Assembly (NCBI GenBank): GCA_038503035.1
Contig: JAVSML010025166.1
Coordinates: 310,001 to 374,000 of the forward strand
Source: Crocodylus rhombifer
Taxonomy: Eukaryota > Chordata > Crocodylia > Crocodylidae
DNA: 64,000 nucleotides
Direction: 5' to 3'
Position numbers and translations under genes: made by a program. The notes under the pieces were generated by a model. The model was not told the origin of the DNA and ran no database searches. It saw only the letters and a program-made list of their open reading frames with translations. Shown here in pieces: positions 26,301 to 35,937 of the stretch (the stretch's first letter is position 1; the number at the start of each line of letters is the position of its first letter).

Positions 26301-29300
26301 GCCTTGTACTCTAACCCAAAGCACTTCAGAGTGCCCCTCCCCTGACTCCTTGCTAATTAATTAACAAGGATGTGTATTCCTCCTTAATATAGAGCTTCAC
26401 GCCCCCACCTCTCTTTCCTATCCTGTCTCTCCTGTACAGCCTATAGCCCTTGACACTGACCGCCCAATCATGCGTTTCGTCCCACCACGTTTCCGTAATC
26501 CCCACTATGTCCAGGCTGGTGTCAGCCAGCAGGAGGGCGAGTTCCTCCTGCTTGTTGCCCATACTACGAGCGTTTGTGTAGAGGCATTTGAGGCCTCCTG
26601 TGGGTGTGTGTACTGACCCCCTAGTCCCAGCGTTACCCTGGCCCCTCTCTCTTACCTGTTTGTTCGCTTTGCTCGTTGGTCTGGGCTAGGCTGTAGTTGT
26701 GGGTGCTGTTTGGTCAGGCAGTTACTTTTGCTTATTGAACAAAGTCTCAGAGGAATGTCAGGTAATGTAGTCTCAACTACTGCTTTCACAGAGAGGATGT
26801 CAGCCCCCCCGTATTTTTCACTCTTGACATTCTCCAGGCAAGAGTCTATAGATACACATCCTATGAGGGTGAGAGCCAAGCAAGCTACATTTACAGGATT
26901 TGCAAGCTTAGGAATGAGGTTGTTGTTGTTTATAGTAGTCAGCCAAACTGCTTTTAAAACTCAAGTTTAACATTTGTTTTCATTTTTGTGTATAAACAAG
27001 AAGCTTGCTGCCAAGTCAGCAGGGATTTGTCTTTTTAAAAAAATTCTGTTTAAAAGTAGAGATGTCTGCTGGAGAGTATTGGCCAAGGGAAGTCACGCAA
27101 GTCAATGTGTTGCATCTTACATAACCTATATTGAAACCATAATAAGTTTGTACTTTACTTACATGGCTTTTTCAAGAGCTCCAATCTCATTTGACATCCC
27201 CAATCCATAGTAACACAGAGTTCCAAGGCCAACAGTTGCCCCTCCAGCGATAACCCATCTTCCCATCTGATCCACTATACAACAGAAAAATTTTTTGATA
27301 TTTCTATAAATGGCATTTCCTAGGATAACAGAAGCACTTTTCCAAATGTCAGTTTAATTATGCCTGTTCATATCTGATCCTGGGAAGATAACCTTATGCC
27401 CTAAGAAACAGAAGCTTTTACATTAACAGTTTTAAGTTACTAGGAATTTCCTAAACATTTCTTCAGTTCCCTGAAACCAAGGTAAAACAAGAATAGCAAC
27501 TCACTGTCATGAATTCTCCTTGGCCAGCTACCCAACATAACAGCTGGCCAACTACCTATATAGATTAACATTTATTTCTTAAGTTTTAAGTACACTGATA
27601 CTCAACACAAAAGGAGCCATTTAAAAACTATACAGTTAGTGAAATATAGAATCAAAGATCTGTGACTTTTTCCATCAGACCAAGGCAACCTGATTAGTTA
27701 GCAATATACATCATTTCATCATAGGTGGAATAGAATTAGATGAGGTTTAACAGGGAGAAGTGCATGGTTCTTCATCTGAGTAGGAAGAGCCAACACCATA
27801 TTCATATTCAGCTTGGTGAATTGAACTACATGGAAAAGAATCGGGACCTCTAGGTCTCCTGCCCTCATTCATTCCCCGCCCCCGTGATGTTGTCCTCTAA
27901 AATGAGAGCTTTTAAGTCAATAAGACTGCTATCAGAGTAAGTGACACTGCTTTTAAAGTGCTAATGACTATGACTAAATAGCTCTCTGTGATAAAGGATT
28001 CCCAGCTGTCATTTTTTTTTTAAAATGCAAGAGATGCCAGTTTTCAAAGTGTATATAAAATCAAGAATGTATTTTCAGTTTCAAGTGTTTCATTAAATGT
28101 GCTAGTCATCACTAACTCCCCTCCAGCCCATTGTGCATCTGTAAGAAAAATAATCAATATTTAGTGAAGGAGAGCACTGGACCCAATATTCAGTACCAGA
28201 AGTCAGGCTGTGTTCTTATTAATCCTTCTGGTCAAGGGAAAGGGCGTGAGCAGGAGCAGGTGCATCCTACAGATCAACACCTGGCTGCGCAGGTGGTGTC
28301 GCCAGCAGAGATTTGGCTTCGTTGAGCATGGGATGTTGTTCCAAGATGAGAGATTGCTGGGAAGAGATGGGATCCACCTGACAGAATGGGAAGAGCATCT
28401 TTGGAGACAGGCTCACTAACCTAGTGAGGAGGGCTCTAAGTTAGGTATGCCAAGGGATGGAGACCAAAGCCCTGCAGTAAGTGGGGGAAGCAGACCTGGA
28501 GGAAGAGCAAGCAGGAGTGGGCAACAGAAGAGGTGCTCTCATACTTCCTGAGATAATAAGGGCAATCAGCAAGTTGCCTCAGGTGCCTGTACATGAATGC
28601 ATAGAGCCTGGGAAACAAGCAGGAAGAATTGGAAGTCCTTGCATAGTCATAGCACTATGACATGATTAGAGTAACAGAGACTTGGTGGGATAGCTCATAT
28701 GACTAGAGCATTGTCATGGATGGGTACAAACTGTTGAGGAAGGACAGGCAGGGAAGAAGGAGGAGGTAGAAGAACCATGATTGCTCAGAGTTCCAGTACA
28801 AAACTGGAGATAGGCCTGTGGAAAGTCTCTGGGTAAGGGTCAGAGGGGAGAGCAAGGGTGATGTCAGACCAGGAGGATATGGTGGACGAAGCTTTTTCCA
28901 AACAGCTAGCGGAAGTCTCCCTGATCAGAGACCCTGCTTCAAGGGGGACTTCAAAAATCACCCTGACATCTGCTGGGAGGACAATACAGAAGTGTGCAGG
29001 CAGTCAAGGATGTTTTTGGAGAATACTGGGGACAAACTTCCTGGTGCAAGTGCTGGAGTGGCCAACTAGAGGTCATGCTTTTCTTGACCTACTGCTCACA
29101 AACAGGGAAGAATTGGAGGGGAATGTAGTAGTCGATGGCAACTTAGGCAGCAGCAACCATGAGATGACCAAGTTCAGGATCCTAAGGAAAGGAAGGATGG
29201 AGAGCAGCAGAGTAAGGACCCCTGGACTTCAGATAAGCAGACTTCAACTCTGGGAACTCATGGGCAGGATCCCTTGGGAAGCCAGTCTGAGGGGGAGGGA

Positions 29301-32300
29301 AGTCCGGGAAAGCTGGCTGGCTGTACTTTAAAGAAGCCTTATTGAGTGTGCAGAAACAAATCATCCCAATGTGCAGGAAGACTAGCAAATATGGCACAAG
29401 ACCAGTTTGGATTAGCAGGGAACTCTTTAGTAAACTAAAAATCACAAAAAGGCAGCTTATAAGGAAGTGGAAACTTAAAGAAATAACTAGGGAAGAATAT
29501 AAAAGCACTGCTCAGGCATGCAGGGGTGAAGTCAGGAAGGCCAAAGTGCAACTGGAGTTGCAGCTGGCAAGGGAAGTGAAAGGTAACAAGAAGAGTTTCT
29601 AAAAGTAAGTCATTAGCAAGAGAAGAATCAGAGAAAGTGCAAGTCCCTTACTGAATGGGGGAGGCAACCTTGTGAGAGGATGCAAGAGGCTGAAGTGCTC
29701 ATTGCTTTTTTTGCTTCTGTCTGCACAGGCAAGGGCAGCTCCCAGAGTACTGCACTGGGCAGCATGGTTTGGAGGAGGTGTGCAGCCCTCAGTTGTGAAA
29801 GAACAGGGTAGGGACTACTTGGAAAAAGCTATATGTGTACAAGTCCATGGGGTCAGATGGGATGCACCTGAGGGAGTTGGCTGATGTGAGTGCAGAGCCA
29901 TTGGCCATCACCTCTGAAAACTCATAGTGATCAGGAGAGGTCTTGGATGATTGGAAGAGGGCAAACAGTGCCCATATTTAAGAAAAAGGAGGATCTAGGG
30001 AAATACAGACCAGTCAGCCTCACCTCAGCCCCTGGAAGGCATGGAGCAGATCCTAAAGGAATACATTTGTAAGCACTTGGAGGAGAAAAGGGTGATTAGG
30101 AAAAGTCAGCACAGATTCACCAAGGGCAAATCATGCCTGACCAACCTAACTTCCTTCTATGAGGAGGTGACTGGCTCTGTGGATACAGGGAGCCTAGTGG
30201 ATGTGGTGTACCTTGATTTTAGCAAGGCTTTTGATAGTCTCCCACAACGTTCTTGCAGGGAAGCTAAGGAAGTATGGGCTGGATGAATGGGCTGTAAGGG
30301 GGATAGAAAACTGGCTGGAGCATCGGGCTAACAGAGTAGTAATCAATGGCTCAATGTCTAGTTGGCAGCCAGTATCAAGTGGAGTGCCCCAGGGGTTGGT
30401 CCGGGGGTCGGTTTTGTTGTCTTCATCAATAATCTGGAAGATGGCAATGTGCACCCTCAGCAAGTTTGCTAAATTACACCAAGATGGGGGCAGTAGTAGA
30501 TACGCTGGAGAGTAGAGCTAGGATTCAGAGCAACCTAGACAAGTTGGAGGACTGGGCCAAAAGGAATCTCATGAGGTTCAACAAGGACAAATGTAAGGTC
30601 TGGAACTTGGGATGGAACAATCCTGTGCACCAGTACAGGTTAGGTGCTGACTGGCTGGGCAGCAGCTTTGTAGAAGAGGACCTGGGGCATACAGTGGACA
30701 ATAAGCTAAATATGACCAGCAGTGTGCCTTGTTGCAAAGAAGGCAAACAGCATACTGGGCTGCATTGGTTGGTGTGTTGCCAGTAGGTCAAGGGAAGTGA
30801 TTATCCCCCTCTATTCAGCACTGGTGAGGCCACATCTGGGGTACTATGTTCAGTTTTGGGCCTCCCACTACAATTGGATGTGGACAAATTGGAGAGTCCA
30901 GCAAGGGTGACAGAAATGGTCAGGGGGCTGAGAGACATGACTTTTGAGGAAAGACTGGGGGAACTGGGCTTATTTCATCTAGAGAAGAGGGGACTTAATA
31001 GCAGTTTTCAACTACCTGAAGGAGGGTTGGAAAGAAGATGGAGCTAAGCTATTCTCAATGATGGCAGATGACAGAACAAGGAGCAATGGTCTCAAGTTGC
31101 AGCAAGGGAAGTTTGGGTTAGATATTGGGGGAAAAAAAGAAAACTCACTAGGAGGGTAGTAAAACACTGGAGTAGGTTATCCAGAGAGATAGTGGAAGCT
31201 CCATCCTTGGGATTTGTTTAAAAAACAAACAAACAAACAAACAAAAAAATGAAACAACCCCCCTCCCCCCTTAAGACAAAGCTTTGGCTGGGATGATCTA
31301 GTTGGGGCTGGTCCTGCTTTGAGCAGGGGGTTGGACTAGATAACCTCCTGAGGTTCCCTTCAAACCCTAACTTTCTATGATTCTGTAAGTCACTGCATTT
31401 GGCCAGCTTCATTCAGAGTCTAGCAGGGTCTTTGATCACTAAGTGATACACTTATTTTTAGCACCTACCTTGCACAAAGCTAACCAGCCAAGGCAAACAT
31501 ACATTTGTACAAGGTAAGATGGCTACTTCTGTACCCACTTCCCACAGACTTGCAGCATTTCCATTTAAAAAATTCCCTAGTCCTCTAGATTCATTGTCGG
31601 AATCAACAGTGATCACTAGCCAAAAGCTGCTATTGCACTATAAACGGGCAGAAATTCCACCGTTTGTAACTGGGCTGCATTTGGCCCAGTTCTCTTTAGT
31701 CATGAAAAAAAGTATTTAAAACCCCACAATTTAGAAGTGAAGCATTTCTTGAAGTTACGCAAGCTAGAAGTAAGAAAGAGAGATAGAATTCAGGTCTCCA
31801 ATCAATCACTGACTCTAACATAAACAAGTAACTTAACTTATTTATTAGTGACTTGGATGACGGGGTGGAAAGCTCAATGATTAAGTTCATGGATAATGCC
31901 AAGTTGTGGGGACATGTAGGCACAGAGTATAGGGTAAAGATTCAGGTTGCCCTTGACAAACTGGTTTTATGGGCGGAATAGAACCAGATGAGGTTTAACA
32001 GGGAGAAGCGCACAGTTCTTCATCTGGGTAGGAAGAACCCTCACCATAACTATATGATGTTTGGTGGTCCACTGGCTGACACAGCATTTGAATGAGACCG
32101 GGGGCAGGGGTCACAATCAACTGGAAGATGAACATGAGCCAACAGTGTGATGAGGTTGCTAGGATGGCAAATATAACTCTGGCACACATCAGCCATTGTG
32201 TTGCCAATAGATCCAGGGAGGTTCTCTTCCCTCCCTATTTGGTGGCAGTGAGGCCACAGCTGGAATACTGTGTCAGTTCTGGGCACTGCACTTCAAGAAG

Positions 32301-35300
32301 GATGCGGATAAGCTTGAGAGGGTACAAAGAAGGGCCACCTGTAGGATTAAGGTCATGGATGATAGGCCCTATGAGGAGAGACTCCAGGAACTGCACCTGT
32401 TCAGCCTAAGTAAGAGAAGGCTGAGAGGTGACTTGATAGCCGCCCACCAGTACAGCAGGGGTGGGCATCAAGCTCACCTTCCTAAACAACTCTTCAGGAA
32501 GGCATATCAAGGGAGGATGAGGACCAACAGGCATATGCTAATTGAGAGTAAATACAGGCTGGGCATAAGAAAGAACTTCCTCTGCAAGGGTCACCAGAAT
32601 CTGGAACACACTCCCAGCAGAGTCACCATCTTTTCATATGTTCAAGAGGAGGCTGGACAAGCACCTTGCTGAGCTCACTTGAGCCCAGTTACCCATGGCA
32701 GGGGACTGGATTTGATGAATTGGCAGGTCCCTTCTGGTTCAATTCTATGATTCTAACTGCTTTATTTGAGATAAAGTATTTGTAAAAGAGGGGTCAAGGC
32801 TTCTCAGGGATGGTACCAAGCCACACAAAACACAAGTCTTATATAAAACATATACAAGGTCTTTCCTCCTCTCTCCTGACAGTAAAGACACATTTTTCAG
32901 AAACCATGGAAGATGATCTAATTCTTTCTAAGTTCAGGAATTTGGATTAATACTTTAAGTTAAAAGATAACAGTTGTAAAAAGTGCACTGACAACAGAAG
33001 TTATTCCACACCAATTCGAGCTTTCTGTGATATGATATGCTGCAAGTGACCTGTTCTTTTTATTTATTTATTTTTAAAGTGATCTGTCCACACTATGGTC
33101 AGTCTAATTTTTATTAATTTTTTTTAATCCAGGAAAACCAAAATTAAAGTTAAAGCAGCCTTGCACTTAATCTTCAAACTCCTTATTTGGAATTACCTTT
33201 AAAAGCAGTTTCCATTGATGGTTCAAAGGCTGCTTTTTTGATGTCTATCCCACTTTTTCCAGGTCGTATACCGATTCTTGTTTTGGTGGCATACCCCTGT
33301 TATGTTTGGATAGAAAAAAAGTTATTAAATTATGTGATCAAAGATTAGATTTATATATTAAAAGCCAGAAGCTACTAAAGAACAAAGAAGGTAAAATAAG
33401 AACTTCCAGATTTCATTACCTCTGACTGTGACTGCTTTTTGCTTGGGGATCCCTAGTTTATGGTAGCTAAAAAGTTAATTTTGGCACACTGACTGCTTGT
33501 AGGAATTTGAGATGCACATTGAAAACCCACTCTGAACTCCTGGACACTATTCTGGTATACAGGCAACCCCCGCTTAACGCAGTTTCACTATAGCACTCAT
33601 GTAAAATACGTATCTGGTTCCACCTAGCGCTCAGAACATTTTGTTATAACACTTAGTGTGAGGCTGGGGAGGAGTGGTGGCAGAGAGTTCAGAGGTGAGG
33701 GCAGCCGGCAGGAGCACAGGGTACAACAGCAAGAGACCAGGATTTGCTCCTGCGCATGGTGCTGAAGCCGGTGGGGAGAAGCGATGGCATGACCATGGAG
33801 CCCAGACTGCTGCCCAGGGCCAGGGCTGGCAGGGCGGGATAGCAGGAGTCCACGGCTGGTAGGTAGGTGGGGAGGAATGGCGGCGACAGCAAGAAGGGGC
33901 GGCAGAACACATGTACATTGTCACTCACTCTAGGCCGTGATGGCGCCAAGCCTGCACAGCCCCCATCCCCAGACTGCAGACCACGTCCTGTTCTGGTCAC
34001 ACTCACCTGCAGGGCGTGAAAACCAACCTGAGCCTGCAGCAATCTGGCGGCAGCAAATAGTTCCAGAGTTGGGTGCCCCTGCTGGGCAGAGCAGGACATG
34101 GGTGCTGGTGGGTGGGTGAACCCACTGCTTCCAAGGTGCCAGCTGGAGCCCTGCTGTGTAGGGTCTGGGCTGGCAAATTGTGCAGAACCAATTATATTTA
34201 TTTACATTAAACCCTGTAAGGAATTGGGTTTCACGTAACACCATTTTGCTTGGCACTCTGTTTTTCAGGAACCAATTAAGAGCACTAAGCAAGGGTTGCC
34301 TGTACCTAGACATCTCTGTAATGCAGGGCTGTCAACTGGGGGTACACGTACTCCCAGGGGTAGTTGGAAAAGGGGCTAGCAAGTATGTGCAGGTGGGTGC
34401 AGATGACACACCATCACCCACCACCCCGCACTGCCGCCTCACAGGAGCAGGGGTGGGGGAATGGGGGGCAAGGGCAGCAGCTCCCCTCTGCAGGCCACAC
34501 TGGCTCCACCTGGCTGGCCAGACACGGGGGTGTGGGGCAGAACTCTTACGCAGCATCTGCTGCCACCATCCACCACCCTGCGCAAGCCCTCTCTTCACTC
34601 CACGTTCAGCCACTGCCACCCTCCCACCCGCCAGAAGTGTACCAAGAAGGGTACACTCCTTTAAAAGATGTTAAAAACACCTTCTGTAATGCATTCTTAA
34701 ATATGCTACATTGCAGTTAAAGATATCCGTGTTATTTTAAACAGCCTTGAATGCTGCCACTTTCATTAATATGATTATTGAACAGAATAATAGCTCCTCA
34801 CCTTCTTTACCTCCCAAAACACTAAAAACATCAGAACGAAGGGAAAAAAACCAAGTTTACAGCAATAAAATGGCTCAGTATTTGCTGTCTAATGTTTGAT
34901 TGCATAGCATGGAAGAAGATGGAGACTGAACTTTAACTGATTACTACAGTTATAGGTATAGCACTTGGATTGTCACCAAAGTTACCTCTATGAATGTCTG
35001 AGCCATACCTTGGAGGGCCAAGATGAAATAAGGGTCTAAAAATTAAAGACTTTAGGCCTGACATGTTTTAAAAGAAATCTGCATTCAGATGCATTGAGCT
35101 CTTGAAATAAAAGTGAATTGACTTTCACTGATGAAAACAGAAAGTCATTCACCAGAAAGCCACTGTAAGAGTTGTTAATGTAATGCTTTCAGTTCATAAG
35201 CAGGTTTGTTTCCCCAATACTGGCCTGTTAGCACTCAAGTGTTGTTTTTTTTTTTTGTTTTAATTAAAAGAAAAAAATTCTTGAAAGATGTTTGGCTCCA

Positions 35301-35932
35301 ATTTAGACAACATAAGATAAACAGTAGTCAAGAATTAGCTTCAGCACAATTTTCTTTATGCTATATTTGTGACAAACAAGTATTGGGAATTAAACTTTTA
35401 TATTTTTCACGTTAACAAACGTCTACTCAGTCTATCTGGGAAACATATCTACACAACTCTGCAAGGAAGGATAACCACCTAAAGGCTAATTTTAAACTGT
35501 GGGCTTGTTAGTGTCTTGTTTTAATATGACAAATGCATTTTTTAATAAAATGCAAGTGAGACACTGTTACTTCAAAATGAGAATAAGAGTCAAAGTATAA
35601 AATACATCAAAAACCCATGAAAAATATACTCTTTTGTTTGTAGATTAAAAGTAATGTGGAAATCAACTTATAAATTTTGAAAGGTGCCAGATTAGAGATG
35701 CTTGAGACAAGGGCTCTAAGTCAGGGATGGGCAATAATTTGGGCTGGAGGGACTTGATGAGCTGAATGGTCCATGATGATGCAATAAAGAAAACCTATTT
35801 CACCTGGTTTTGCTGCCAAAGCCACTGACTTGGCTTTATGCTGGAATTCCTCAGAGTCGGAGGGCAAGGCAAAGCAGGACGGAGATTTCGGCATGGCAGT
35901 GCCCGCAGACAGAATAGCCTTGCTGCCAGCAT
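14226..35932 (-). CDS. GHITM: GHITM, mitochondrial inner-membrane BAX-inhibitor-1 family protein (8 coding exons)
   Basis: Joining the eight exons listed separately gives 1041 coding bases: 346 codons plus TGA, with every intron GT/AG and no internal stop. GHITM (TMBIM5, MICS1) is known as a multi-pass inner mitochondrial membrane protein needed for crista structure and linked to calcium/proton exchange. Residues 1-43 are Arg-rich and lack acidic residues, as expected of a mitochondrial presequence. Hydrophobic segments begin near residue 83 and continue in about eight stretches to the C-terminus. Asp294 in YDTQ and Asp325 in IYMDTLNIF are present and align with the di-aspartyl pair of the BI-1 family. 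The start codon is at 35930-35932, five bases inside its exon. The protein ends GGNAKRK, one residue longer than the human protein as I remember it. Exon phases match the family and no damage is seen. Identity is near certain. Confidence 0.97.
14648..15140. mobile_element. inverted-repeat-flanked element in the last GHITM intron
   Basis: The left end (CATGTCTATGTGTGCATTAA, then CTCTTTAGTTAATG) is an imperfect inverted copy of the right end (TTTAGTTAAAGTGCACGTGTAGACACC). The interior has no coding sequence. It is probably a MITE; the superfamily is not clear. Confidence 0.5.
15508..15875 (+). mobile_element. CR1 LINE 3'-end fragment (intron 8)
   Basis: The end of the CR1 reverse transcriptase and 3' UTR, starting near AAGCTAATAAGAGGAAGCTC and ending near TGACCCAGTAAGTGGCAATT. 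It is homologous to 2840-3165 and antisense to GHITM. Confidence 0.75.
16255..16426 (-). CDS. GHITM: GHITM exon 8
   Basis: The acceptor is ...TTTATTTTAG and the donor is GTAAGTATT. It encodes [20 protein letters not shown], the hydrophobic [11 protein letters not shown], then [17 protein letters not shown] and VVKYDPIN. Asp294 lies in YDTQ, matching the first aspartate of the BI-1 family pair. Confidence 0.97.
16610..16760. repeat. short degenerate interspersed repeat
   Basis: The order of motifs (CCTGATGAAGAATGTCTTGC, AAAGCATGTCTAA, TGGACCAAC) matches, in reverse orientation, the stretch 43285-43375. The two are probably one unclassified repeat family. Confidence 0.4.
17479..17667 (-). CDS. 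GHITM: GHITM exon 7
   Basis: The acceptor is ...TCTTTTTTAG and the donor is GTAAAT. It encodes [30 protein letters not shown], the [17 protein letters not shown] stretch and GFIVASSI. This covers two to three membrane helices and is the best-conserved block of the protein. Confidence 0.98.
17668..21069. other. GHITM intron 6, no feature recognised
   Basis: 3.4 kb of AT-rich intron. No CR1 or LTR ends were found. Confidence 0.5.
21070..21178 (-). CDS. GHITM: GHITM exon 6
   Basis: The acceptor is ...TTGTTACAG and the donor is GTATGTGG. It encodes [20 protein letters not shown] followed by [16 protein letters not shown]. The helix, then the [14 protein letters not shown] loop, is diagnostic of the family. 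Confidence 0.97.
21412..21711. mobile_element. hAT-type MITE in GHITM intron 5
   Basis: The 300-bp unit starts CAGTGGTTCTCAACC and ends GGTTGAGAAACACTG, a near-perfect terminal inverted repeat. It is flanked by the 8-bp duplication GTCTATGA (21404-21411 and 21712-21719). The 8-bp duplication and CAGTGGTTCTCAA ends are typical of Charlie-like hAT elements. It has no transposase. Confidence 0.9.
22431..22572 (-). CDS. GHITM: GHITM exon 5
   Basis: The acceptor lies after a long pyrimidine tract (...TTTTTTAAG) and the donor is GTAAGCTG. It encodes [19 protein letters not shown], the hydrophobic [12 protein letters not shown], and [16 protein letters not shown], ending in phase 0. [10 protein letters not shown] is a strongly conserved GHITM signature. 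Confidence 0.97.
24048..24725 (-). pseudogene. CR1 ORF2 reverse transcriptase C-terminal half
   Basis: 225 codons from [20 protein letters not shown] through the mutated catalytic motif FAGDTKMWG, then [19 protein letters not shown] and the conserved [20 protein letters not shown] region. The catalytic Asp-to-Gly change at codon 24618-24620 is visible directly. Confidence 0.88.
25092..26324 (-). pseudogene. CR1 ORF2 endonuclease and linker (410-codon open segment)
   Basis: The segment covers the apurinic-like endonuclease from [14 protein letters not shown] through [12 protein letters not shown] and [11 protein letters not shown], then the basic linker and the first reverse transcriptase motif ([20 protein letters not shown]). 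It is separated from the endonuclease start by a stop after 26353, and from the reverse transcriptase by a frameshift near 25092. It could not yield a working ORF2 protein. Confidence 0.85.
27163..27274 (-). CDS. GHITM: GHITM exon 4, first transmembrane helix
   Basis: The acceptor is ...TTGTATAG and the donor GTAAGTAAAG is strong. It encodes DQMGRW, then the glycine-rich hydrophobic stretch [20 protein letters not shown], then [10 protein letters not shown]. It spans codons 77-114 with split codons at both ends that join correctly. Confidence 0.97.
27722..27865 (+). mobile_element. short CR1 reverse transcriptase fragment
   Basis: AGATGAGGTTTAACAGGGAG matches 31988-32007 in the larger CR1 downstream. 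The following bases encode the HLGRK-like and DLG-like segments with frame breaks. It is antisense to GHITM. Confidence 0.6.
28200..31387 (+). mobile_element. CR1 LINE with ORF1 tail, endonuclease and reverse transcriptase (degenerate)
   Basis: 28210-28419 encodes the end of ORF1 ([16 protein letters not shown] and [13 protein letters not shown]). The endonuclease follows (about 28660-29330, TETWWDSS and [11 protein letters not shown]), then the linker (29342-29602) and reverse transcriptase (about 29935-31010: [14 protein letters not shown], then [13 protein letters not shown]). A frame change falls at the catalytic FADD position, so that motif cannot be read in frame. The 3' UTR ends in TTCTATGATTCTGT at 31387. 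An AAAC-rich tract (31217-31255) interrupts it. It lies in GHITM intron 3, antisense. Confidence 0.9.
31217..31255. repeat. (CAAA)n simple repeat
   Basis: Repeated AAAC units inside the CR1 3' region, followed by a C-rich run. Confidence 0.8.
31835..32757 (+). mobile_element. 5'-truncated CR1 LINE
   Basis: It begins in the reverse transcriptase near the catalytic motif ([17 protein letters not shown] reading). It continues through the thumb ([36 protein letters not shown]) to a 3' tip ending TTCTATGATTCTAA at about 32757. Stops and frameshifts are frequent. It is in intron 3, antisense to GHITM, and belongs to a different subfamily from the copy just before it. Confidence 0.88.
33197..33296 (-). 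CDS. GHITM: GHITM exon 3
   Basis: The acceptor is ...CATAACAG and the donor is GTAATT. It encodes residues 44-76 plus the first base of codon 77. It starts [16 protein letters not shown] and ends [11 protein letters not shown]. The YATKTRIG motif is characteristic of vertebrate GHITM, at the expected boundary between presequence and mature protein. Confidence 0.96.
33560..34302. mobile_element. Tigger-like (pogo/mariner) non-autonomous DNA transposon
   Basis: The left end CAGGCAACCCCCGCTTAACG and right end TAAGCAAGGGTTGCCTG are inverted, and each is flanked by TA (33558-33559 and 34303-34304). The recognisable ends are only about 100 bp each. The GC-rich interior (33660-34170) encodes no transposase. 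It lies in GHITM intron 2. Confidence 0.75.
34303..35803. other. rest of GHITM intron 2
   Basis: 34325-34650 is GC-rich with GGGGGTACACGTACTCCCAG at the left and AAGGGTACACTCC at the right, perhaps a decayed hAT element. 35720-35790 begins like another hAT end (TCAGGGATGGGCAATAATTT) close to exon 2. The rest is AT-rich and featureless. Confidence 0.35.
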
Positions 35933-35937
35933 GGTTA
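35804..35937 (-). CDS. GHITM: GHITM exon 2, first coding exon (CDS 35804-35932)
   Basis: The exon follows the acceptor ...ACTTGCAG and has a five-base 5' UTR (TAACC) before ATG. It encodes 43 residues starting [14 protein letters not shown] and ending QQNQ, in phase 0, before the donor GTGAAAT. The basic, Ser/Pro-rich N-terminus fits a mitochondrial targeting sequence. This is the fastest-evolving part of GHITM, so recognition rests on the MLAARL start and on clean joining to the next exon, which begins GYATKTR. Confidence 0.92.

Larger units (their letters stand above)
23748..26640 (-). mobile_element. near-full-length CR1 LINE in GHITM intron 4, sense orientation
   Basis: Read leftward: endonuclease start (26562-26353, [15 protein letters not shown] and [13 protein letters not shown]); endonuclease and linker in one 410-codon frame (26324-25092, with [13 protein letters not shown] and [12 protein letters not shown]); reverse transcriptase in three frames (25216-24917, 24950-24738, 24725-24048); then the 3' UTR to the tip at about 23748. 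The last frame has [12 protein letters not shown] and the C-terminal thumb region. At 24618-24620 the second residue of the catalytic FADD motif is Gly (FAGD), so the enzyme is inactive even apart from the frameshifts. It has the longest CR1 frame in the window and so is among the youngest copies. Confidence 0.93.
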
